Assembly: GCF_004354555.1 (NCBI RefSeq)
Contig: NZ_PUFH01000004.1
Span: 434,001-498,000, forward strand
Direction of reading: 5' to 3'
Length of the DNA stretch: 64,000 nucleotides
DNA from: Leuconostoc citreum
Lineage (GTDB): Bacteria; Bacillota; Bacilli; Lactobacillales; Lactobacillaceae
Positions 10,614 to 19,066 of this stretch are shown here, piece by piece. Every line of letters starts with the position of its first letter. Position 1 is the first letter of the stretch. The translations under genes were made by a program, and so were the position numbers. Under the pieces are notes generated by a model. It made no database searches and had not been told where the DNA came from. It was given only the letters and a program-made list of their open reading frames with translations.

Positions 10614-11675
10614 ATGCTAAAACCGGCAAATTTGCAAACACTCGTCTCACAATTAAATCACAGTAACGCTGATGCGCGACAGTATTTAGCTAATCTAGGA
10701 AATACAACAATTAGGCAACAAGAGTTAGTGGGTATCCAAAAATTAGTTCATTTGTTACCAGTTGAAACGTCGGCACTCCAAGCGGTCTATGTTGGCTACA
10801 GTGTGCCCAAGCTGAGTAAGGAATTTGACCTACTGTTATTTGGTGCTAATAATCAAATCATCAACGTAGAATTAAAAAGCGATGCCCATTACGCTGTTGA
10901 AAAAGTCAGAAAACAACTGGTTAATCATAAATATTACCTGATGAATATGTCAGATAATCTATCCCTGTATACCTACAATTCTGATGCCAATCGGGTGTAT
11001 ACGTTGCAAGATGATGACACATTAGAGAGTGTGTCAACCACCGACAAAGAAGCATTGTCAAGCACAAAGTTTTATCAAGATATCATTGCTTGTCAGCCTA
11101 TAACATTGCCAAGTATTGACCAAGCGTTTAACCCAGATCAATATTTAGTCTCGCCTTTAGCGCAGTTGACCACATTTTTAAGTGGGCAATATCATTTACC
11201 GCATCACCAGCAGCTGATTCAATCAAATATATTGGCTGTTAAACATTCAGGTATATTTGCCATGAATATTGCTTCTAGTACTGGAAAAAACTTGATGCTA
11301 TATGACACGGTAAAACTATTACAGACATCGCACCGTGTGTTAATTGTTCAAATCGGGTCATTGAATAGTGGGCAAAGTTATTTGAGGAGAATCTATGGTT
11401 GGCAAATTTTACCTGAACGACAATTTTTCAAGAAAATTAAAAATAATCGTTTAGCCCATTTTGATGTGATTTTTATTGATGACGCGCAACGTCTTTCCGT
11501 CAAACATGCTAATCTTTTGATGAAACATCAAGTTAATCAGCATTTACGTGTTTATTTGCTCGGGGATGTTAACCAAAAGGAACGTCAAAAATCACAGCGT
11601 GGTACATTTTTTGAAAGCATTAATCAACAACTGGTGGCCAATCAGGTCATCGAATTACAAGTGTTAAACAAGTGA
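10614..11675 (+). CDS. PD-(D/E)xK nuclease-like domain joined to a degenerate P-loop (DUF2075/SF1-like) domain
   Basis: 353 residues. The N-terminal part has a nuclease-like core: E70 and D72 in KEFDLLLFG, then E86-L-K88 in INVELKSD. The C-terminal part aligns with DUF2075-type ATPases: a Walker A position at 219-226 reads IASSTGKN, lacking the glycines and the Thr/Ser after GK; Walker B is FIDDAQR (287-293); then LLGDVNQKE (317-324). The protein stops soon after, so the rest of a helicase core is missing. ATPase activity is doubtful while the nuclease residues look intact. It starts behind AAAGGA, ends 10 bases before phrB and is probably co-transcribed. A repair or defence role is a guess. 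Confidence 0.65.
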   Translation: MLKPANLQTLVSQLNHSNADARQYLANLGNTTIRQQELVGIQKLVHLLPVETSALQAVYVGYSVPKLSKEFDLLLFGANNQIINVELKSDAHYAVEKVRKQLVNHKYYLMNMSDNLSLYTYNSDANRVYTLQDDDTLESVSTTDKEALSSTKFYQDIIACQPITLPSIDQAFNPDQYLVSPLAQLTTFLSGQYHLPHHQQLIQSNILAVKHSGIFAMNIASSTGKNLMLYDTVKLLQTSHRVLIVQIGSLNSGQSYLRRIYGWQILPERQFFKKIKNNRLAHFDVIFIDDAQRLSVKHANLLMKHQVNQHLRVYLLGDVNQKERQKSQRGTFFESINQQLVANQVIELQVLNK

Positions 11676-11685
11676 GGAAAGACAA

Positions 11686-13122
11686 TTGAACAAAGTGAGT
11701 ATAGTTTGGATCCGTCGCGATTTTAGAATCCAAGATAATTTAGCGCTTGCTGCGGCAACGGAGAACAGTGACAGCGTATTATTAGTATTCATCGTTGATC
11801 CAGAACAAATTGAAACTACGGCATCATTGAATCAAAGTGCTTTCTTTGCCAGTGCTAAAGCATTCCAAGCTCATTTAGCAAAAGAAAATATTCATTTACT
11901 GGTTTTAAAAGGGACACCAGAATCACAATTTGAAAAATTAACAGCAGCTTTGCCAGAAATTTCTGATTTGTATTTTAACTTTGATGAGCGTGGCTATGGC
12001 AGGCAACGTGATCAACAAGTTGCACATCATTGTCAGACGACCTTAGGCCTCAAAACGCACGCCTACATTGATTATAATTTGCACAGTGCCAATGAAATAA
12101 AAAAAGCAGATGGCGTAGGTTATCAAATATTCACACCTTACTTTAAGCGCTGGATAACCTTACCAAAACCAACGCCAGTGAAAGTGAGTGTGACTAGCCT
12201 GCAAGAAAAACAAATGGCCAATATTGAACCACTACATTTGCACCAAGAGGGCTTATTAACAAGCTTAATTAACGAAAAACATGACAAACAATTAGTTGGA
12301 CAAGTTGGTGAGGCAAAAGCGCTACAAACTTTGAAAGATTTTATTCAGTCACATCTGTCTGAGTATGACACGCAACGCGATTTGCCATTTTTGAATGCAA
12401 CGAGTCACTTATCTCGTTACCTGAGGACAGGGGAAATAGCGATTAGAACGATTTATCAAGCTGTCATCAATGAGCCAGAGAGTGAAGGGCAGCAGACCTT
12501 CATTAAGGAACTAGCATGGCGTGATTATTATAATATGATTTATGCTATGAATCCGCAGCAAAACACACAGTCATTACGACCTGAATTTCAGAAAATTGCT
12601 TGGCGAAATAACCATAATGATTTTTTGTTATGGCAAACAGGGCAGACTGGTTTTCCAATTGTTGATGCAGCTATGCGACAACTTAACCAAACGGGCTGGA
12701 TGCATAATCGGTTACGCATGATTGTTGCATCATTTTTGACGAAAGATCTACTGATTGATTGGCGTTGGGGTGAGCAATATTTCCATGATCAATTACTTGA
12801 TTATGACCCTGCCAGCAACATTGGTGGTTGGCAATGGGCAGCCTCGACCGGGACAGATAGCGTACCGTATTTCCGAATCTTTAACCCAACACGACAATCA
12901 CAAAAATTTGATCCAGATGGACAATTTATTAAACAATTTGTGCCAGAACTATCGCAAATCACCAATGATAAAATTCACGAGCCACAGTTGTTAACCGATT
13001 TAGAACAAAAAGAATTTCAAGTCACACTGGATAAAGATTATCCAAAACCTATGGTGACACATAAGCAGGCGAGATTACGTGCTATTGAAGTTTATGAGCA
13101 GAGTAAAGACACTGTAAAATAA
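11686..13122 (+). CDS. phrB: Deoxyribodipyrimidine photolyase (class I cryptochrome/photolyase)
   Basis: 478 residues, the family length. The N-terminal antenna domain begins IVWIRRDFRIQDNLAL; the FAD domain has AWRDYYNMI, GFPIVDAAMRQL, GWMHNRLRM and GGWQWAASTGTD, ending with YFRIFNP. These are the conserved flavin and lesion-binding stretches. It repairs UV-induced pyrimidine dimers using light. The start is TTG 11686 behind GAGGAAAG with about 5-6 bases spacing, 10 bases after the nuclease-like gene. Confidence 0.95.
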   Translation: MNKVSIVWIRRDFRIQDNLALAAATENSDSVLLVFIVDPEQIETTASLNQSAFFASAKAFQAHLAKENIHLLVLKGTPESQFEKLTAALPEISDLYFNFDERGYGRQRDQQVAHHCQTTLGLKTHAYIDYNLHSANEIKKADGVGYQIFTPYFKRWITLPKPTPVKVSVTSLQEKQMANIEPLHLHQEGLLTSLINEKHDKQLVGQVGEAKALQTLKDFIQSHLSEYDTQRDLPFLNATSHLSRYLRTGEIAIRTIYQAVINEPESEGQQTFIKELAWRDYYNMIYAMNPQQNTQSLRPEFQKIAWRNNHNDFLLWQTGQTGFPIVDAAMRQLNQTGWMHNRLRMIVASFLTKDLLIDWRWGEQYFHDQLLDYDPASNIGGWQWAASTGTDSVPYFRIFNPTRQSQKFDPDGQFIKQFVPELSQITNDKIHEPQLLTDLEQKEFQVTLDKDYPKPMVTHKQARLRAIEVYEQSKDTVK

Positions 13123-13202
13123 GTATTTTTGTGACGGTTATTTTGTGATTTAGGGTTTTATTGCGTGATACAATGAAAGTAATATAGGCTAAGGAGATTG
13201 GG

Positions 13203-14546
13203 TTGATCATGAGTCGTATGTTACTAAATAGACCAAATAATATGTTATTGGATTGGCATTTGCTACTAGATGATACCAGCAAAAATAGGCTAATTAAAGA
13301 TGCCGCATTAAATGAAAAAGCGCTTGTTGTTGGACGTGTTGGCCTGATTTTACTTTCTTGTGGTACTGGTGCTTGGCGTGTCAGAGAAGCTATGAACAGT
13401 ATTGCAACCAATCTTGGCATTATCTGCGTTGCCGATGTTGGTTTTACTAGTATTAACTTGAGTTGCTTTGATAGCGCTCGAGAGGCCTACTCGCAAACTT
13501 ATGTTTTATCGGGAACAGGTGTCAATACTGATAAATTAAGTACAATAGATAAATTTGTTAAGAATTTTGGGCAACAATTAGAAACACTAACGGTTGCTGG
13601 CGTTCACGATCAATTAGAAACAATCAATAAAAAGACAGCTAATTATAACCCCGTCATCAATGGCTTGGCTGCTGCATTGGCTTGTTCATGTTTTATTTTT
13701 TTACTTGGTGGTGGCATCCCCGAAATGATTGGTAGTTTCATTGGTGCTGGTGTTGGTAATTTGGTTAAAAGTTTGATGACCAGAAAGCATTACTCCACGT
13801 TGATAAGTTTGGGAATTGCGGTAGCAGTCGCTGGTTTAGCGTATGTTGGAACGTTTCATCTCATGCGTACATTTATTGATTTACCGTTATCACATGAATC
13901 TGGCTATATTGGTGCGATGTTGTTTGTGATACCTGGTTTTCCTTTTATCACTAGTATGCTTGATATTTCTAAGTTAGACATGCGTTCTGGAATAGAACGT
14001 TTGAGCTACGCAACGATGATTACAGTGGTGAGTGCACTTGTGGGTTGGGTGATTGCCGCTTCAGCGAAATTCTATCCCGCCGATTTTGTGGTATTGCCAC
14101 TAACGACAAATCAGATTATTATTTTACAGCTTATAGCTAGTTTTGGTGGCGTATTTGGTTTTTCAGTGATGTTCAATAGTCCAATTAACATTGCAATCAC
14201 TGCTAGTTTGATTGGTGCTGTAGCCAATACAACGCGGTTAAGCCTGATTAGTTTGTATCACGTACAGCCAAGTTGGGCAGCCTTTATTGGGGCATTAATG
14301 GCGGGTGTCTTAGCTTCAATTGTCAATCATTATAAAGGTTACCCGCGAATCACCTTAACTGTGCCAGCAATTGTTATCATGGTACCTGGCTTGTACATTT
14401 ATAAAGCAATCTACTATATTGGCTTTAATCAATTGGCGACAGGGCTACTATGGTTAAACAAGGCAATTTTGATTATATTATTTTTGCCGCTAGGATTGTT
14501 TGTTGCAAGAAGTTTATTAGATTATAAATGGCAACACTTTAATTGA
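13203..14546 (+). CDS. Threonine/serine exporter family protein (fused ThrE-type)
   Basis: 447 residues. The N-terminal third is soluble (KALVVGRVGLILLSCGTGAWRVRE) and matches the DUF1212/ThrE cytoplasmic domain; about ten hydrophobic segments follow from residue 155. The C-terminal half matches the second (DUF3815) domain, so both domains are fused as in ThrE. Export of threonine or serine is the known role of characterised members. TTG 13203 lies 6 bases after AAGGAG; ATG 13209 would be 12 bases away. A terminator follows. Confidence 0.8.
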   Translation: MIMSRMLLNRPNNMLLDWHLLLDDTSKNRLIKDAALNEKALVVGRVGLILLSCGTGAWRVREAMNSIATNLGIICVADVGFTSINLSCFDSAREAYSQTYVLSGTGVNTDKLSTIDKFVKNFGQQLETLTVAGVHDQLETINKKTANYNPVINGLAAALACSCFIFLLGGGIPEMIGSFIGAGVGNLVKSLMTRKHYSTLISLGIAVAVAGLAYVGTFHLMRTFIDLPLSHESGYIGAMLFVIPGFPFITSMLDISKLDMRSGIERLSYATMITVVSALVGWVIAASAKFYPADFVVLPLTTNQIIILQLIASFGGVFGFSVMFNSPINIAITASLIGAVANTTRLSLISLYHVQPSWAAFIGALMAGVLASIVNHYKGYPRITLTVPAIVIMVPGLYIYKAIYYIGFNQLATGLLWLNKAILIILFLPLGLFVARSLLDYKWQHFN

Positions 14547-14559
14547 GTTAAACAGCGAA

Positions 14560-14605
14560 AAATCACTAGAAAGCGCCCGATAAGTTGGCGCTTTTTTAGT
14601 GATTT
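14560..14605 (+). terminator. Terminator after the ThrE-type gene
   Basis: AAGCGCC (14571-14577) pairs with GGCGCTT (14587-14593) followed by TTTT. Outer arms AAATCACTA and TAGTGATTT extend the stem. Confidence 0.85.
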
Positions 14606-14806
14606 GATTGCCTGGTGGCTGCACTTAAATAGCACTAAAATGTTAAAAATAGCAGTACAAATTTGAAGTGTGATATTATTGAGAGAGTTTAAGTGTACAT
14701 GCTTTGCACACGGCAACACAATAAAAGGGAGTGGAGCAAAATTATCAGGTGATGTGTTCTCGTCAATGCGGGGCAGCATTTTTAGAGTTTGTTCGTTAAG
14801 TAGGCT
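14606..14806 (+). promoter_or_regulatory. Leader region of araR with an AraR-like half site
   Basis: GTACAAAT at 14655-14662 equals one half of the AraR operator known from Bacillus (palindrome of ATTTGTAC/GTACAAAT), but the other half is poor here. GTGTAC ... GCACAC around 14692-14710 is an imperfect repeat. I could not place a convincing promoter. Self-regulation of araR is plausible. Confidence 0.3.
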
Positions 14807-15898
14807 ATGCCAAGTAAATATGAAACTGTAAAAAAATATATATTAGATCAAATCGTCACGGGTGAGTTGCAAAAAGACCAAAAATTGCCGACTGAAAGTG
14901 AAATGATGGCAACGTTTTCTGTCAGTCGCTACACAATTCGACGCGCTATATCTGATTTAGAGAATGAAAATTATGTATACCGTATACAGGGTGGTGGATC
15001 CTTTGTGACTGATTGGCAAACACAGAGAACCCCGGATAAAATGCCAAGAGTTATCGGCATTTTGTCAACTCATGTTGCTTCTTATATTTTCCCTGCAATT
15101 ATTGATGGTGCTGATCAAGTCATTAGTGATAGTGGTTTTTCACTCAGTTTGGCCAATACTCATAATCAACCTGCTAGGGAACGTACTGCGCTAATTAATT
15201 TAATGAGTCAAAATCTAGCGGGCTTAATCGTTGAACCGACTCAGAGCGCGATACCAACCCCAAATATTGATTTATATCAAAAATTACAGAAAATGGCAAT
15301 TCCAATTGTTTTTATCAATGCTGGCTATCAAAATGTTGCCGATGTTTCTGTCATCAGTGATGATAGTGAGGCGATTTATCGGGCGACCAACTATCTGATT
15401 AGTAAGGGCCATCATCGCATTGTTGGTGTATTTCAAGTTGATGATCAGCAAGGTGTCAATCGATTAGATGGTTATATGAAAGCCTATCAAGCACACTCGG
15501 CATTGTTAACTGACTGTATGCCGATGATGTATAAATCTGATGATGTTACCCAAGCATTACATCAAATTAATGAACTTGTTGTGCAATCACCGACAAAAAG
15601 ACCAACCGCAATTATTGCGTACAATGATCAATTGGCTATTCGTATCATTGCAATGATTCATGATTTAGGCTTACGTGTGCCTGAAGATATTTCTGTGATG
15701 GGATTTGATGATTTCCAATTGTCACAGTATTTATCACCGCGGTTAACAACGATGACCCACGAAAAACAGAAAATGGGACAAGATGCAGCAAAGCTGTTGA
15801 TTCAAAAAATTAATCATCACAAGGTTGCCTCAATTATCTACCGCCCAGAATTAATTGAACGTGATTCTGTCAAAGACTTAAGTGTTCACGATAATTAA
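14807..15898 (+). CDS. araR: Arabinose-responsive repressor AraR (GntR-type HTH plus LacI-type sensor)
   Basis: 363 residues. Residues 1-70 are a GntR winged helix (SRYTIRRAISDLENENYVYR, then a GGGSFV wing); the rest is a periplasmic-binding-protein-like sensor with VIGILSTHV, VSVISDD and a late VMGFDDFQLSQYLSPRLTT. This HTH/sensor combination is specific to AraR. It represses arabinose genes until L-arabinose binds. The ribosome site is weak (AAGTAGG). It sits directly upstream of the ara operon and ends at its own terminator. Confidence 0.92.
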   Translation: MPSKYETVKKYILDQIVTGELQKDQKLPTESEMMATFSVSRYTIRRAISDLENENYVYRIQGGGSFVTDWQTQRTPDKMPRVIGILSTHVASYIFPAIIDGADQVISDSGFSLSLANTHNQPARERTALINLMSQNLAGLIVEPTQSAIPTPNIDLYQKLQKMAIPIVFINAGYQNVADVSVISDDSEAIYRATNYLISKGHHRIVGVFQVDDQQGVNRLDGYMKAYQAHSALLTDCMPMMYKSDDVTQALHQINELVVQSPTKRPTAIIAYNDQLAIRIIAMIHDLGLRVPEDISVMGFDDFQLSQYLSPRLTTMTHEKQKMGQDAAKLLIQKINHHKVASIIYRPELIERDSVKDLSVHDN

Positions 15899-15943
15899 TT
15901 GTAAATAACTGTGTATTATGTTAAAAAAATAAATATAAGCTCA

Positions 15944-15992
15944 TAAAAAAATAAAGTTTGGTGCCTTTCTGTGCATTAAGCTTTATTTTTTT
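15944..15992 (+). terminator. Terminator after araR
   Basis: AAAAAAATAAAG near 15945-15956 pairs with CTTTATTTTTTT from 15981, with further partial pairing toward a short loop. The 3' arm is T-rich. Confidence 0.75.
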
Positions 15993-16025
15993 ATCTATTT
16001 ATTTATCAGATGAAAATATATATGT

Positions 16026-16073
16026 TTGACTTATACGGACAAATATCTTATAGTAACACTGTAAGCGTTTTCA
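16026..16073 (+). promoter_or_regulatory. ara operon promoter with AraR-like operator and cre site
   Basis: The -35 TTGACT (16026-16031) and -10 TATAGT (16049-16054) are separated by exactly 17 bases. Within the spacer, ATACGGACAAAT (16033-16044) resembles the AraR half-site pair GTACGTACAAAT. TGTAAGCGTTTTCA (16060-16073), just after the -10, fits the cre consensus TGWAANCGNTNWCA at every position. Induction by arabinose and CcpA repression by glucose follow from these matches. Confidence 0.85.
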
Positions 16074-16154
16074 TTAATCGCTAAATTCTAGGTAAATGGT
16101 GTTTTAATGAAAATAATTATTGAAACCACACAAGAATAAGAGAGGATTTTCAAA

Positions 16155-17579
16155 ATGTCAAATGTTAAAGAATACAAGTTTTGGTTTGTCACTGGCTCAC
16201 AATTTTTATACGGACCAGAAGTACTGGAACAAGTCGCCGCAGATTCAAAGAAACTGGTTGCCGCGTTGAATGATTCTGGAAAATTACCTTATCCAGTTGA
16301 ATTTAAAACAGTTGGTGTCACTGCTGAAAATATTACTGAGACAATGAAAGCAGCTAATTACGATGATTCTGTCGCCGGTATTATCACTTGGGCACATACT
16401 TTTTCACCTGCCAAGAATTGGATTAGAGGGACGCAACTACTTAACAAGCCATTACTACATTTAGCCACCCAAATGTTAGATAAAATCCCTTACGATACAA
16501 TTGACTTTGATTATATGAATCTCAATCAATCTGCACATGGTGATCGTGAATATGCATTCATTAACGCACGACTTCGGTTGAACAATAAAATTATTTTTGG
16601 CCACTGGGGTGACCCAGCAATCCAAGAACAAATTGGCAAGTGGATGTCAGTGGCTGTGGCATACAATGAGAGTTTTAAAATTAAAATTGTTACATTCGCA
16701 GATAAGATGCGTAATGTTGCTGTGACTGACGGTGACAAAATTGAAGCCCAAATTAAACTGGGCTGGACTGTTGATTATTGGGGGGTTGGCGATTTAGTCG
16801 CTTATGTTGATGCAATAGATAGTCATACAATTGATGACCTTTATACAGCGTTACAGAATAAATATGACTTTGTCAGAGGTGATAATGACGCGGCAAAATA
16901 TGAACATCATGTAAAATATCAGCTGCGTGAATACTTGGCCATTAAGCAATTTATGGATGAAAAGGGCTATTCAGGCTTTACAACAAACTTTGAAGATCTT
17001 GTCGGCCTAGAGCAATTACCAGGCTTAGCAGTGCAATTATTGATGGCTGATGGCTACGGTTTTGCCGGAGAAGGGGACTGGAAGACGGCAGCGTTGACAC
17101 GACTACTTAAGATTGTTGGACATAATCAAGCAACAGCATTTATGGAAGATTACACATTGGATTTGCGTAAAGGTCACGAAGCAATCCTTGGTTCACACAT
17201 GTTGGAGGTTGATCCGACAATTGCTTCCGACAAGCCACGTATTGAAGTACATCCGCTAGATATTGGTGGCAAAGCAGACCCAGCAAGATTGGTATTCACG
17301 GGTAGAACCGGAGATGCAGTTGATGTCACATTAGCTGACTATGGCGATGAATTTAAATTAATTAGTTATGATGTTACAGGAAATAAGCCGGAGGCAGAAA
17401 CGCCATATTTGCCAGTAGCAAAGCAACTATGGACGCCAAAAGCTGGTTTGAAAGCTGGCGCAGAGGGATGGTTAACAGTTGGCGGTGGCCACCATACCAC
17501 ATTAAGTTTTGCTGTTGATTCAGAACAACTCCGTGATTTGGCAAACATGTTTGGTTTAACGTATGTAAATATTCAGTAA
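16155..17579 (+). CDS. araA: L-arabinose isomerase
   Basis: 474 residues, the usual length. It interconverts L-arabinose and L-ribulose, using a manganese site. Catalytic-region motifs are [28 protein letters not shown] and the late [10 protein letters not shown], which hold the two glutamates and two histidines of the family. The start follows AGAGGA. First gene of araA-transporter-araB-araD, under the promoter just upstream. Confidence 0.96.
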   Translation: MSNVKEYKFWFVTGSQFLYGPEVLEQVAADSKKLVAALNDSGKLPYPVEFKTVGVTAENITETMKAANYDDSVAGIITWAHTFSPAKNWIRGTQLLNKPLLHLATQMLDKIPYDTIDFDYMNLNQSAHGDREYAFINARLRLNNKIIFGHWGDPAIQEQIGKWMSVAVAYNESFKIKIVTFADKMRNVAVTDGDKIEAQIKLGWTVDYWGVGDLVAYVDAIDSHTIDDLYTALQNKYDFVRGDNDAAKYEHHVKYQLREYLAIKQFMDEKGYSGFTTNFEDLVGLEQLPGLAVQLLMADGYGFAGEGDWKTAALTRLLKIVGHNQATAFMEDYTLDLRKGHEAILGSHMLEVDPTIASDKPRIEVHPLDIGGKADPARLVFTGRTGDAVDVTLADYGDEFKLISYDVTGNKPEAETPYLPVAKQLWTPKAGLKAGAEGWLTVGGGHHTTLSFAVDSEQLRDLANMFGLTYVNIQ

Positions 17580-17581
17580 CG

Positions 17582-18970
17582 GTGACTATGATGACAAATC
17601 AATCAACAAAAAAAATTTCAAGTACGTATATCTATTTCTTTGGTGCATTTGGTGGGATTCTCTTCGGCTATGACATCGGTGTCATGACAGGCGCGTTACC
17701 ATTTTTACAACGAGACTGGCATTTGACAGACGCTGGTGTCATTGGTTGGATCACTTCTGCTCTCATGCTAGGTGCTATCGCTGGTGGTGCTTTAGCTGGA
17801 CAATTATCAGATAAGCTCGGGCGTCGACGTATGATCTTAGCGTCATCATTTGTATTTGCGATTGGTGCCCTTATGGCTGGCTTATCACCTCACAACGGTG
17901 TTGCTTGGTTGTTAATCGCACGTGTATTGCTAGGTATAGCTGTTGGTGCCGCTTCCGCATTGGTACCTTCTTATATGTCAGAAATGGCACCAGCCAAAAC
18001 AAGAGGCCGGTTATCTGGATTGAATCAATTAATGATTGTCTCAGGGATGCTACTATCTTACATTGTCGATTTCCTACTGCAAGGATTGCCACATGGGATG
18101 GCGTGGCGTTTAATGCTTGGGTTGGCTGCTGTGCCGGCAATAATTCTCTTTCTTGGCGTGTTGAAGTTGCCAGAATCACCACGTTTCTTAGTAAAAATAA
18201 ATGATTTAGCTGCAGCAAGACATGTTTTGACCTTTATTAGGCGAGACAATGAAATTGAACCTGAATTAGTTGAGATACAAAGAACAGTGTCAATGGAATC
18301 GAGCGCACAGAAAAACGTCACCTTAGCGACACTTTTCTCGAGTAAGTATCGCTATCTTGTAACCGCTGGTATTGGTGTTGCAGCTTTCCAGCAGTTCATG
18401 GGTGCTAATGCCATTTTCTACTACATTCCATTAATTGTTGAAAAAGCAAGTGGGCAAGCAGCATCTAGCGCATTATTATGGCCAATCGTACAAGGTGTGA
18501 TTTTAGTGCTAGGCGCTATTCTATACATGGTTATTGCTGATAAATTTAAGCGACGGACTTTGTTGATGATTGGTGGTACAGTGATGGCGCTATCATTTCT
18601 TATGCCAGCAGCACTAAATGCTTTGGTAGGCGAACATCATTTACCACCAATGCTGATTGTTGTTTTCTTATCAATATTTGTGGCTTTTTACTCTTTCACT
18701 TGGGCACCATTAACTTGGGTATTGGTTGGCGAAGTCTTTCCTTTAGCTATTCGTGGCAGGGCAAGTGGCCTAGCTTCTTCGTTTAATTGGCTTGGTTCAT
18801 TTGCGGTTGGTTTGTTATTCCCAATCATGACGGCAATGATGCCTCAGGCATCCGTCTTTGCTATCTTTGGTGTCATCTCAATTATTGCGGTATTGTTCAT
18901 TAAATTTGCGGTACCAGAAACGCATGGTAGAACATTAGAAGAAATTGAAGCACAGGGTACAAACCATTAA
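17582..18970 (+). CDS. araE: Sugar:proton symporter of the MFS sugar-porter family, probably for arabinose
   Basis: 462 residues, 12 predicted membrane segments. Sugar-porter signatures are GGILFGYDIGVMTGALPF, DKLGRRR, PESPRFL and PETHGRTLEEIE. It starts 2 bases after araA; GTG 17582 or ATG 17588 or 17591 could be the start, since no strong ribosome site is seen and translation is probably coupled to araA. Arabinose as substrate is inferred from the operon; the family also imports xylose and other sugars. Confidence 0.88.
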   Translation: MTMMTNQSTKKISSTYIYFFGAFGGILFGYDIGVMTGALPFLQRDWHLTDAGVIGWITSALMLGAIAGGALAGQLSDKLGRRRMILASSFVFAIGALMAGLSPHNGVAWLLIARVLLGIAVGAASALVPSYMSEMAPAKTRGRLSGLNQLMIVSGMLLSYIVDFLLQGLPHGMAWRLMLGLAAVPAIILFLGVLKLPESPRFLVKINDLAAARHVLTFIRRDNEIEPELVEIQRTVSMESSAQKNVTLATLFSSKYRYLVTAGIGVAAFQQFMGANAIFYYIPLIVEKASGQAASSALLWPIVQGVILVLGAILYMVIADKFKRRTLLMIGGTVMALSFLMPAALNALVGEHHLPPMLIVVFLSIFVAFYSFTWAPLTWVLVGEVFPLAIRGRASGLASSFNWLGSFAVGLLFPIMTAMMPQASVFAIFGVISIIAVLFIKFAVPETHGRTLEEIEAQGTNH

Positions 18971-19002
18971 AAAAACATGTGTTTATCTGAAACAAAATAA
19001 TG

Positions 19003-19037
19003 CGCTAATCAGATAAAGACAATCTGGTTAGCGTTTT
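19003..19037 (+). terminator. Hairpin with short T run between the transporter gene and araB
   Basis: CGCTAATCAGAT (19003-19014) pairs with ATCTGGTTAGCG (19022-19033) with one G-T pair and a 7-base loop, followed by TTTT. It may partly terminate transcription or protect mRNA. Its 3' arm resembles a cre site with two mismatches. Confidence 0.6.
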
Positions 19038-19066
19038 CAAATGAAAAAGTTTAGGAGAATAACAGC

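Noticed and set aside
14522-14779. 85-residue minus-strand ORF between the ThrE-type gene and araR
   Set aside because: Overlaps a terminator and the araR leader, has no ribosome site and no family features.
19026-19039. cre site before araB
   Set aside because: Two mismatches to the consensus, and the bases are explained by the 3' arm of the hairpin; kept only as a remark.
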